64,000 nucleotides of DNA from Chytridium lagenaria (taxonomy: Eukaryota > Chytridiomycota > Chytridiomycetes > Chytridiales > Chytridiaceae), in contig JAHLKC010000046.1 of assembly GCA_025449115.1 (NCBI GenBank), positions 1-64,000 on the forward strand, in the 5' to 3' direction. The notes under the pieces were generated by a model. It made no database searches, was not told where the DNA came from, and saw only the letters and a program-made list of their open reading frames with translations. Below, in pieces: positions 47,791-59,793 of this stretch (position 1 is the stretch's first letter; the number at the start of each line of letters is the position of its first letter). Made by a program: the position numbers and the translations under genes.

Positions 47791-48218
47791 AGGACCTACA
47801 CCTCCAGTTCCCGCATTCGCCCAACATAGACCAACCTTTTCCCCACTTCTCCAAACAAATCCACGTTCAAGAATACCGCTGCAATAGCTATCCGACGCAT
47901 TCCCACCCGCCAACATCAAAAGTCAATGCACATTTACCCGCATCCCTCAATTCTCATACACCCATATGGGGGTTCAAATACGCAACATCGCCTAACCCCT
48001 CACCCAAAAAAAACAAAAAGACCATTCAATTGTTTGGCATTTTCACAACCCTCTTCTTCATTCACTAAACTAAAACACCACATCAGGTACAGAATCAACA
48101 AAAAAAAGAGGCCGTATCCGCAGCCACCCCATCCCACCAACTACACCAGACATGAACAAAGGAAAAACGTATAGGCCACCCTTCCAAAAAAAAGGGGGAA
48201 ACAGCCATCAAAGCACGT

Positions 48219-50908
48219 TTACTCAGGGTTAGCCTCTCCGGGTTGAATCACATCGTCAATCTGCACAAAAAAAAAAAAAGGGGGGGAAAGTGTCAATATG
48301 TATACCGCTCCAATACCATCAAGCTATGACGAGAAAAAAAATAAAATAAACTATGAAAAAAAAAAAAAAAAAAGCAAAAGATCTCACCTTGAGAATCATC
48401 TTGACGAGTTGAGTGGCAAGGTAAAACTGCGACCTCTTTGAAATCAAAGGATCAAACACATACTGTTCCCTCATATCTACCAAAAAAAAAGCCATTAACA
48501 AAAACAAAAACAAAACCGCAACCAAAAAAAAAGGCTTAAAAAAAAGTAAGAGCATTACCATTCGACCCCCTAAAGTTACAATCAATCCCCAACCTCGAAT
48601 TCTCCTCCACAACCTGTCGACTCTTCACCTCCGCAAGCGTCTCAATAGGCGCCAACCCAGAATTCTCCGCAAGCGCCATCGGAATCGCATCAAGCGCAGC
48701 CGCAAACCCCCTCATAGCATACTGCTCAACAGTCCCAACGCTATCCGCCGCCGCAGAAACAGCAAGACTCGCCGCAATCTCAGCAGCTCCACCACCATAC
48801 ACAATCCGGTTGTCACGAACAAGGTTTCGGACAACGCAAATCGCGTCATGGAGGGATCGCTTGGCTTCGTCAATCATCATCTTGTTGCCGCCGCGGCAGA
48901 AAATCGTGACCGCTCGAGTGTTGGCGCATTCTTCAATCACAAGCATGCGGTCCTTGGTGGTGCCAAAGGTGAGCTCACGGACAATACCGGCACGGCCGAG
49001 CTTGTCAGAGTTGAGTTCCTCGAAACGGGGGACGATGCGGCCGTTGGTGGCAATGGCAATGAGCTAGACACAATTATGTAAGTTGGTTAAAAAAAATACA
49101 TCAGGCTCAAAGAGTTGTAAGGTAAAGAGAGAGATATCACTCGATATATGGGACAAACAAAAAGATAAAGAATAGATACCTCAATCTCAGGCCCACCAAC
49201 CCAACGCACGGCCGGCAACTGATTTTGCATTAACAAATGATTCGCCTCATCATCAAAACCCCACTGACAAATCACAAGATTTGCTCCCGCCTTCTTCACC
49301 ATCCCCACCATCTCCTCAAACTTCTCCTTCTCATAACTCTGCAGCTTTTTAAACTCCTCCACGCTGGTAATGTCAAGCTTGTGCTTGGTCTTGGGCTTGG
49401 GAGGCTCAAAGGGGCAAGTCAAAATGGCGATCTTGGCATCACGAATCTCTCGCACCATCTGGGGGTGCGAAATGTCCTTGTCCACCACAACACCGTAGAC
49501 GAGCTTGGAGTCTTGGAGGGAACCACCGACTTTGCCGTCAATCTTGATCAATTCGAAATCGACATCCTTGCGCTCGAGGTCTGCGACAGAGAGGACGGCG
49601 TTGACGGCCATCTCAGCAAACTGGTCGTGGCACTTGGAGACGCTGTTTGTTTTAAAAAAAAAACGAAAATGAAAACAAGGGGTTGCCAAGAGTTAGAATC
49701 AATGTGTCGTTATTAGAGAGCAAGTATTTAGAAATATGATAAGTAGCTGATAAAAATAAATGATAGTAATTACATTTTGGAACCAAGGGAAGTCTTTGCG
49801 GTCTTGAGGAGGAAATCCTTAGAGTCTTTTCCAATGGGCACCACATCCGCAACGCTGTCCAGCTTCTCAACGGCAATAGCACATGCACGTTCAAAGCCGT
49901 CGGCAATACGAATGGGGTGAATACCGCGGTCAAGCAGGTTCTCTGCCTGCTCCAAGAGCGCACCAGCGAGAACTTTTAAAACAAAGGTGTTAGAATCGAA
50001 ACGATATACCATTATTTCCCATCACACATCAAAACAAAAGGGATGAAAAGAAGATAAAGCTTACCAACAACACCAGTTGTTCCATCACCAATCTCGTCAT
50101 CCTGACTCTTGGAAAGCTGTACCAAGAGCTTGGCAATCTGGTGCTCCACCTCCATCTGACCCAAGATAGTTGCTCCATCGTTGGTGATGGTAATGTCACC
50201 GTCCGGAGAGATTAGAATCTTGTCGAGTCCTGAGACAGAAAAGAGTGGAAGTTTGTGATGATTAGTTTAGAGCACACAAAAATGATGAAGGTCTATTTAT
50301 ATTTACCGCGGGGTCCAAGGGAAGTCTTGAGGATACTTGATACTGCTTTTGCGGCGAGGATATGTGACTGCAAGCAGTAAGGAAAGGGATGGTTAATGTT
50401 GATATACAAAATGTTATTTTAAAGCGAAAAAAGAGGACGTTGGATGTTATGGACAGCCATCATACAACTGGCATGAAGGGCGTACCAAGCCCATGCACTC
50501 CCATCGGAAAGCAGGAAAGGTCACCAACAAAAAGTAAGTAGTCCGTGTATGATTGCTCGCAAACACCCGGCTGCGGATGCTTGCTCACAATTTCAAAGCC
50601 TCCAACAATAACTTGCATGCATGCCGAGTTCTCCAAACCGTCCCATCCATCCACCCATCCATCTCTCCATCCATCCATGCCATCCCGTTCTCGAATCCAA
50701 TCCTTCCATGCTTCCTTCAACTCGTCACAAAACTATACCATACCACCAGAATTCCTTTTAAAGTCGAAATATATGCGCACTACACCAGTACACACACCTT
50801 TTGTGCCTCAATGCCATGAATACGAGACTTCTTGCCCTCTCTCACAATGATGAATGGACGTCCGTACTCGTCCGTCGCGTATGCGACCTGGTTGTTTGAT
50901 GACATCAT
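48219..50908 (-). CDS. CCT5: CCT5, epsilon subunit of the TRiC/CCT chaperonin
   Basis: A subunit of the cytosolic chaperonin that folds actin and tubulin with ATP. The start at 50908 gives [20 protein letters not shown], then the exon with [21 protein letters not shown] and [32 protein letters not shown] (ATP-site GDGTT), [118 protein letters not shown] and the end [13 protein letters not shown]. Seven to eight exons with GT-AG introns. The first intron (about 420 bp) contains a CCAT microsatellite. [12 protein letters not shown] and the [11 protein letters not shown] context identify epsilon rather than another CCT subunit. All exons read without a frame shift. Confidence 0.96.
50636..50690. 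repeat. (CCAT)n microsatellite in CCT5 intron 1
   Basis: Imperfect CCATCCATCCACCCATCCAT type repeat. The same family occurs at 2187-2222 and 51330-51395. Confidence 0.85.
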
Positions 50909-52367
50909 GTTTTGCGGGGAATGCTGAGGGTGGTGGGAGGTAGGAGGTGGATGAGGTGGTAGGTCGTTTGACGCCTAAACAATGTGTGGGTTGGGTGCTC
51001 CTCAGAGAGTAGTTGCAAGCACAGACGTAGTGCTGTTGAGGTGTTTTTGTGAGCGAGAGATGGTTTCCACCCCCTCTTCTTTTCTTGAATGTACGTACAA
51101 TGAAAAGTCTGGACAAAAAGGACGGGTCTAAATTATTATATAAATATTGACCACTTGCCCCCTTGCTGTTATTAATTTTTCATATTCCGTTTTTTTCTTC
51201 TTTTTCCTATTATTATTATTGCAAATAAATAAATAAAATATAAATTGGTGCTGGGAAGGTGTCGGAGCTTTTTTCTCAGCTACATTTTCTGGCTTTTTTT
51301 TTCATTTCATTTTGTGCATTGAAAGTTCAGCACCATTCCATCCATCCATCCAGCATTCCATCCATCCATCCATCCAGCATTCCATCCATCCATCACAAGC
51401 ATCACCAAACACCCTTCTTCTTCTTCTTCTACTTCTTCTTGGCTTCAGACCTACTGCCTCATGCTTGCTTGACCGTCTTCTCTCTCTGCTCTTGGTAGCT
51501 TGGAGTGGAAGTGTCGATATGAATAGAGTAGAGTTGGAGTGGAGTGGTCGTTCCATTCCATCAATGACACTCTGTGATTCTTCTGATCCTCTCTATTCTC
51601 TCTTTTTACCTTTTTCTTTATCAAATCTTTTTCTACCGTCAGTTTTCTGGAGAATCAACTTTGTTCTTTATTTGGTCGAAACGAAAGCAAAAGTGAATTA
51701 TTTGTTTTCCACCTCACAAAGAACCAATTTGATGTCTCTCTCTCATGACTATTACTCAATCTCATGGATTTTCTACCTCTTTGATTTCCTTCAGCTTTCT
51801 ACTCTGCACCTCTTGAGTCATATTCGTCATGCCGTCCATCATGAACTGAATGCCGCAAAGTGCATAAAGCAGTCTACCAACGACCATATTCCTCCCACTG
51901 GGTAGGCCGGGTGATGGGTCCCTTCTACGTAATGCCTTTCTCTCCTCGTCCGGAGGGTTTTTAACACGCGCATTAGAGGGACCGGCGGATCCGGCTCCGT
52001 GGGGGGTATGGAGACATTCCCTTTAATTACATTTTCCAATGTTTTACTTTATCGCTACCAGGCAGTATATAGTGTCGATCATTTTTAAAATAAATATTTG
52101 TATGTATTCCGGACATTTATCATTATGTGTTATTGTTTTTATATATATCCGGACATCGATTGTTTTTATTGATGATGTCGCGTCACGTAAAAAGAAATAT
52201 CGCGTATTTATTCATTTACTCACCCCATTCTACGCTGTACGTCAGCGCTGTCTCATCACGTCTCCCAGCATTTTTGCTTTCTTCTTCGTCATTTCCCACC
52301 CAAAGAGGAAGAGGAGGATCTCAAGCACATCTCCAAAGCGTCGCCACCTCCACCTCCTTCCTTCATC
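50909..52367. other. Intergenic, CCT5 to repeat-protein gene
   Basis: Divergent promoter region between CCT5 (minus) and the 52.4-kb gene (plus). Besides the microsatellite it holds a TTC run at 51417-51440. No conserved coding sequence seen. Confidence 0.45.
51330..51395. repeat. (CCAT)n with AGCATT spacers
   Basis: Three blocks of CCATCCATCCATCC separated by AGCATT. The periodic spacing superficially resembles an array but is a compound microsatellite. Confidence 0.85.
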
Positions 52368-53928
52368 ATGACCTTGCCCATGTGCCTTGATCCCGATGAG
52401 AACAATGTTGGCGACTTTATCACACCACTTGTAACCACTCTTTCCAACGTCGCCCCACTTCAACCTGGTGACCTCTCAGGCGACGACTTGTCCTTCGCTG
52501 TTGACTCTGTTGTTGGCTCACCCTCCTCTGTTAACTCGCTTCCCACCGTTGACTCACACTCTATCGTCTCCTCACCCTCCTCCGTTGACTCTCTCTCCAG
52601 CATCGCCTCACCCTCCTCCGTTAACTCGGTTCCCACCGTTGACTCATTCTCCATCGTCACCTCACCCTCCTCCGTTAACTCGCTTCCCACCGATGACGCT
52701 TCCTCCATCGTTGACCTCTCTCCAGCGTCGCCTCACCCGTCGTCTCACCCTCCTCCGTTAACTCGCTTCCCACCGATGACTCACACTCTATCGTCTCCTC
52801 ACCCTCCTCCGCTGACTCTCTCTCCAGCGTCGCCTCACCCTCCTCCGTCAACTCGCTTCCCACCGCTGACTCTCCCTCCACCGTGGACTCGCTCCTCACA
52901 GTTGACTCTCCCTCCATCCTCGCCTTATCCTCCACCTTGGACTCACTCTTCATCGCCCCCTCACCCTCCAACGTTGACTCAACCTCCATCGTCGCTTCAC
53001 CCTCCACCGTCGCCTCTGCACCCTCTACCGTAGACTCGCCCTCCGTCGTCGCCTCCGCCGATCCGCCCTCCATCGCCGAGTCATCCTGCACCGTTGACTC
53101 ATCCTTCATCGGAGACTCGCTCTCCACCGTCGCATCACCCACCACCGTCGACTCGCTTACAAATGTCGACTCTCCCACTATTGCCAGCTCGCCTTCCACC
53201 GTCGACTCGCTCCCAATTGTTGACTCTCTCCCTATTCCGCATCGCTACCTATAGTTAACCCGCTTTCCACCGTTACCCCACTCGCGTCCGTCAACTCAAC
53301 TCCCACCCTCAACTCGGTTCCAGCCCTCCCGTCTGTCAACTTAATTCCCACGCAGCTCAACTCAATTCAAGCCCTCCCGTCTGCCAACTCAATTCCCACG
53401 CTCAAGTCGGTTCAAGCCCTCCTGTCCGTCAAGTCCACCCACACGCAGCTCAACACGGCTCCATCCCTCCCGTCCGTCAACTCCCTCCCCACCCTCAACT
53501 CAGTTCCAGCCCTCCCAGCCCTCCCCGTCCTCACCTTCTTCCAAAAACACGGGTACACTCTAAAACCCAAGAAAACCTCTTAAAAGCCTTCAAACGTCTC
53601 GCCTCAACAAACTCCTGGCCCCCCCCAAAAACCCGCACAAAGAAACGCGCTCAATTCCATCAAGAAATCGCCACCCTCGCCTCAACCTTTGAAAACAAAC
53701 TCGAGTACCTCCAGATGCTGTGTCAGCGTTACCATGTTCAAGTGGGACCGAGTCTCTCGCAATGCGCAAAGCGTTGAAAAAAGTTTATGTCAATATCTAT
53801 GATGTCGTTGCTGGGAATGAGAGGACGTTTCAAATTATATGGCGTTTAGAGCGTTTACGCTGAAGAATATGTTTCCGAGGGATGTGGCAAAGTGGAAAGG
53901 GTTGAAGGTTTTTTTGAGACAGCTTTAA
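52368..53928 (+). CDS. Ser/Pro repeat protein with fungal-type C-terminal domain
   Basis: Starts MTLPMCLDPDENNVGDFITP. An N-terminal repeat region (about 52500-53240) uses 18- and 12-residue units such as SPSSVNSLPTVDSHSIVS and SPSSVDSLSSIA. A second repeat (53300-53520) has LPSVNSIPTLKSVQAL-type units. The C-terminal domain is non-repetitive: FFQKHGYTLKPKKT, ENLLKAFKRLASTNSWPPPK, AQFHQEIATLASTFENKLEY, LQMLCQRYHVQVGPSLSQCA, KALKKVYVNIYDVVAGN and FPRDVAKWKGLKVFLRQL, ending at 53928. I recall the same pattern (LC..., C+KAV...VNIVDLVD, FP...GLLRFLLR) in many uncharacterised fungal proteins. Frame shifts occur near 52730, 53250, 53570 and 53780. Function unknown. The antisense Glu-rich ORFs are shadows. 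Confidence 0.65.
52500..53240 (+). repeat. Coding tandem repeat, 54/36-bp units
   Basis: Units built from TCACCCTCCTCCGTTAACTC and GCTTCCCACCGTTGACTC blocks, diverging toward the 3' side. Unit lengths are multiples of 3, so both strands stay open over long stretches. Confidence 0.8.
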
Positions 53929-55080
53929 ATCGAGGGGAAACGGTTTAAAAAGTCTCATGTCGTTCATTGTTTTTTGCTTCCGAAAGTGATTTGTTTGGTT
54001 TTGATTTCCATCTTTTTTCATCTTTGCTGCCATCCCATCCACTTTTCCTTTACACAGGGTGTTTTTTCTTTTCCCTGTGTTTACCAGGTTTTTATACCAT
54101 TGCTGCCCTCTACCTCACAATCCCACCTTTCCACTCTTCAAATTGCTTTTCACTGTTGCTGTCTCAAACCCCATCAACACAACTTTCCTTCCCTCTTCAA
54201 AAACAAATAACCTCATGCTTCCTCTTGCTCTGTCTTGTACGTTACCCCGCGTATTCAACGTATTCGTTTGCTCATTCCCACCCTTCTTGTGCTGAGAATA
54301 AATAGATCTTGCATGATTTTTATCCCTGCACTCGACAACACGAATACAAACACTCTTCATCCAAGGTTTCTACCCCTTCACCAAAAAAAACAACAAAACC
54401 TCACTCGTTCATCTCTTTCACAATTCCTTGTTCCCCTTTATTTCCACACCCGTCAAACATCACGCTGTACCATCCTCAACTCCCCCTCCGAAAACTCCAA
54501 AAAACACCCCCACATCATTCCTTAAATTGCATATGCAAAAAACAATTTGTATATACGTAAACGGGGACCCATTTTCATCACTTGTATTTCATTAACTTAT
54601 CCCACCCATCATCCCTTTAATATCTATGAGCCAACAACGGCGACCCGCTCTCAACCAAACCCTCTCCAACATTAGAGCGAACCACACCCTTCCTTTAAGA
54701 TCAACAAACCCCTGACATCAACAACACTAGAGCGAACCACACCACTCCTTTAATTGATCAGAAAACCCCTGACATCAACAACACTAAAGCGAAGCACACC
54801 CCTCCTTGAATCAATCACAAAAACGCCTGAAACCTCCATCAACAAACCCCGACATCAACAACACGAAAGCGAACCACACCCCTCCTTGAATCAATCAACA
54901 AACCCCTCCATCAACAAACACAAAGATACCCCCCAAACTCACCCCTTCAATCGATCAGCAAACCCCTTAATCTCCATCAACAAAATCTGTCGAAACGAAT
55001 GTCGGCGTGACCTAATCTCACTCAACGTCCCAAACTCGGGTGTATCCAACCTCGCTCTCCCCTTTCATAAAAAAAACGGG
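53929..55080. other. Intergenic with tandem repeat
   Basis: T/C-rich sequence followed by the tandem repeat at 54660-54960. No supported gene. Confidence 0.45.
54660..54960. repeat. Tandem repeat, about 60-80 bp unit
   Basis: Four diverged copies around GACATCAACAACACTAAAGC, then GAACCACACCCCTCCTTGAA and TCAATCAACAAACCCC. Copy starts are near 54670, 54715, 54770 and 54850. The last part decays into shorter CATCAACAAA words. Confidence 0.75.
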
Positions 55081-57516
55081 TTAGGAACAAGAAAGCCGGT
55101 CTCTCTGACATACTTTTGAGGCTTCCACTACACCTTTGGGGTTTCGTAACAACGTGTGAGCGTAATGAAGAACGAATATCCCACAATCGCAGTGGTTTTT
55201 TTGTTGTTGAATCTATGGCATGGAAAAAGAGACAGTTGGCGGGGGGATGGGAAGGGGGAGGGGGGGGGAGGGGAGGGGTTAGTCCATGTCTTTTAAAATG
55301 GGACGTACATTTGGGTATGTCGCTCGAAGGGTGACGGTTTCCGAAATTTCGGTTTTCAGTTTATCCAACGATTCATGTTTCAGGTATCTACGTAAAATGA
55401 GACATCAGGTATTGCAGGGGTGGGGGTTGTGCTTACTCGAGAACGATGGGGGGAACCCAACGGTGTTTAAGGTGTAAAGAGTCAAAGATGAGGAGTTGAC
55501 ATTCAGAGCTATGGAAATGGTGAGAAAGATGGTGGGAGTTGGGGACGTGGAACTGACGCTGTGGCTTCGTCTAGGAGTTTGCCGGGATCTACGACGACGG
55601 TGAGGTACCAGTGGAGACTGAGGTTTTGGAAGGAAATGGGGGGTTAATGCCAAGTGATATGTGGTCGATAAAGCGATGAAAATCGCTGAAAACAAAAAAA
55701 AAAAAAATAAAAAAAAATACACGCCCCTCCGCCTACAACAAAAGAATATACGCCAATACAAAATGTACGTAAGAAATGAATGTACGCAAAAGAACTTTCA
55801 ACCAATCCAACGCCCCCGACAAAACCACACCCTCTTACCTCTCGTTTATGGGAATCAACAAAAACTTTTTCTGAAAGATCTTTGCATCCCTCGTCCCCCT
55901 CGACACCTTATCATAAGCAATACTCTTATCCTTCCTACAAAAAAAAAAACCCCGATCAACAACAACAACACTCCAAAAAAAAACTATTACTTTTGATGTC
56001 TCAGTCATGAGTTGATGAATGAAAAAAGTGCTGAAAATATGAAAGTCATCGGATTTATCGGAAAAGAGAGAGTGGCTGAAATATCTAGATTTTGGTGTTA
56101 AGATCATCAAGGTGAAAAAGGGGGGGGGGGGGGGGGGGCGCGTTACTTTAAAAAGAATTCTATAAGGTTGTCGTTGAGGAATTCGCCTTCATCTAATCTT
56201 TCCATGTCTTCTTGGTGGATCGTCACGGCGTCTTTGCCGGCGGATGGGTAAATGAGTTTTATTCTAGTGAAGGGACATCATGAAAAGTGATTTTAATTGC
56301 ACCGAGTTAGACAAAACAATGGGACATACGCGTAAAAACAAAAGACTCACGATGTATCAATGTGCTTTCGTTTCAATACCTTGGGTTCAGGTGATGGCAC
56401 AATAATCGCATTTCTCAACTCTGTCTTTTTCAAAACAAGACCTTGAAACGCTTTATGAATCTCCACCTTCCTTTAACATCAGTTAACAATAAGGATCAAC
56501 AGTCTTCAACGACTCTCCCTCCAAATAAATAAGTGAAAACCTTGAAAGAAAAGAAAAGGGTAACGACTTACTCAACTAAAATGGATGGTTGAATTGATAT
56601 CGTATCCGCTAAAAACCTAGAAAATTTTCCCTAATGGCGCTCCTATCCGACATGCCGGTACCCTAGCTCTGCCTCTCACCACATCGTCCGTCGGGTATAC
56701 CAGCAACACCTCCATCTTTGATTCTTCATGTCGAGCCAACTATAAAAAAAAAAGAATCCACATTAAAAAAAAAAACACAATGGAATCAAAGTACCTTCAA
56801 TTCAAACTTCTCCGACCTAAACTCCTCCACAGTCTCCACCACGACCAACACCAACTTTCTTTGCATCTTGATCACACACCCATCCTCAAAAGTCGGTCCA
56901 TCCGTCACGCTCACAAACGACACTTCAAGTTCCGCAAAACTCCCAAACCTACGTTCAACAGGCTGTTTCCACCCATCATTCAAACACTGGATCAACGTCA
57001 TGGCTGCCTTTTTTTAAAAAATTAAACACACACACCTGAAATGGATCCATCTCCATCGCTTCTGTTGATGAGTCAGTTGTTGCGGCAGGTTTGACGCTTT
57101 CTGTGTGGAGGTGACGACCGTGAGATGTCTTTGGACGGTTTGTTGGGACCGCGATGGGTTTACCCAATGGTTCCTTCTTGCCTGCATCTTTGTGTGGTGG
57201 TGAAATGAGGGATTCATCCATGTATCCAAGAACTTTAAAAAATGTGGGGTTGATGATGCGGCGGCTGGCCATTAATGACCGTACGGGAGGTTTAAAATTA
57301 CACCCCCCTCACTCCCTCCCGTATTTGATCGTTGAAAACACACTCACCTCGAAGCCGGATGAGGTCGTCGATTTTTGATGTCATGGCAGATTGACACAAA
57401 GTTTGTATGGACAAGTCCTCGAGTACAAGTTGGATCACCTCCATTTTTTTACCACTGTCTGCGATGGGTCGATCCACACACACAGGGGGTTGTTCACCAG
57501 CGGGGTCATTTACCAA
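55081..57516 (-). CDS. ULP2/SENP6-type SUMO protease
   Basis: A cysteine protease that would remove or trim SUMO chains. Minus strand, in order: MEVIQLVLEDLSIQTL near 57430, a linker, MTLIQCLNDGWKQPVERRFG (57001), then the catalytic domain: KLIYPSAGKDAVTIHQEDME and RLDEGEFLNDNLIEFFLK (56150-56260), FSDKSDDFHIFSTFFIHQLM, DAKIFQKKFLLIPINE, LHWYLTVVVDPG with the catalytic His (55611-55613), LLIFDSLHLKH with the Asp (55481-55483), KHESLDKLKTEIS, and CDCGIFVLHYAHTLLRNP with the Cys (55183-55185). The stop is at 55081. His, Asp and Cys are all present, but in different frames and exons. The intron after EFFLK contains the poly-C (poly-G on plus) tract near its donor. The start is uncertain. ULP2/SENP6 rather than ULP1 is judged from IYP...AVTI and FSTFF. 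Confidence 0.82.
56120..56138. repeat. Poly-G tract, 19 bases
   Basis: On the minus strand it is a C run lying within about 15 bases of the 5' splice site GTAACGCG of the ULP2-like gene. Confidence 0.9.
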
Positions 57517-57991
57517 TACTCGTTAAGTGCGATACGAAAAGAACTTTACATGGAATGGGGTTTTGCAATGGATTCACTGGGCTTTTGTTTTCTTGCAAGA
57601 TCTTAGTGTTGGAATTGACGCTGAAGAGTTATGTATTTGTCGATGGTTTGAATTCCGTAACGATTGAGGAGTTTACATTTGACCTTTGTAGAAACACATC
57701 CAAAAACGTCGTGTGTCCAGCACCAGTGGTCGTCGAATGGGATGGAAAGATTTAAGCTTGTAATGGATGTTGGAAGGGAGGGGGTCGGGAAAGCTTAAAG
57801 CTCTTTTGGACGATAGCGAAAAAGGTTCTTCAAGAGTCCATCATCCTCCATCTGGCATAAGCTTTAGCACGTATTCAAAAGTATCGGACACAGTAGCACA
57901 TTATTGTTTGAGACTGATGTATTTGATTATGTAAATAGGGGTATGTACAAGGAAAGAGCGAGGGGCAAGCATTAAGGGGAGGGGAATTCGT
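57517..57991. other. Between SUMO protease and histone H4
   Basis: May hold 5' exons of the protease gene (a stretch near 57550-57620 is partly open on both strands), then the H4 3' end. Nothing firm. Confidence 0.3.
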
Positions 57992-59515
<1,524 letters not shown>

Positions 59516-59793
59516 TAACATGTCTCTCCCAGCCCATCATCCATCACGCCTTCACATTCAGCTACCTACCTACCTAGCAAAGCTACCACACCCCATTCGC
59601 TCCCCCTCTATCACTTGTATATAGATAGCCTCTCCTTTATATAAAATAAATGAATTGCAACTTGAAGTCCTGTGCTTGTCATGTCCAGACAATTCTTGAA
59701 AGGTTTCAACCTTTGAAAACCAATGCCCATTTATTTATTTTGGTAGAAAAGCTTTTAACCTGTAAGGTTGATAAAACACGACCGCACCTTAAT

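Larger units (their letters stand above)
46113..48218. other. Intergenic, repeat-containing
   Basis: About 2 kb without a supported gene. It includes a poly-G run at 47214 and the diverged tandem repeat at 47300-47790. Low-complexity T/A runs follow up to the end of CCT5. Confidence 0.45.

Noticed and set aside
51330..51395. Possible CRISPR-like array
   Set aside because: Repeats are CCAT microsatellite units with a six-base spacer; the organism is eukaryotic.
52460..53199. Two Glu-rich ORFs on the minus strand
   Set aside because: They are antisense to the Ser/Pro repeat and stay open only because the repeat unit is a multiple of 3.
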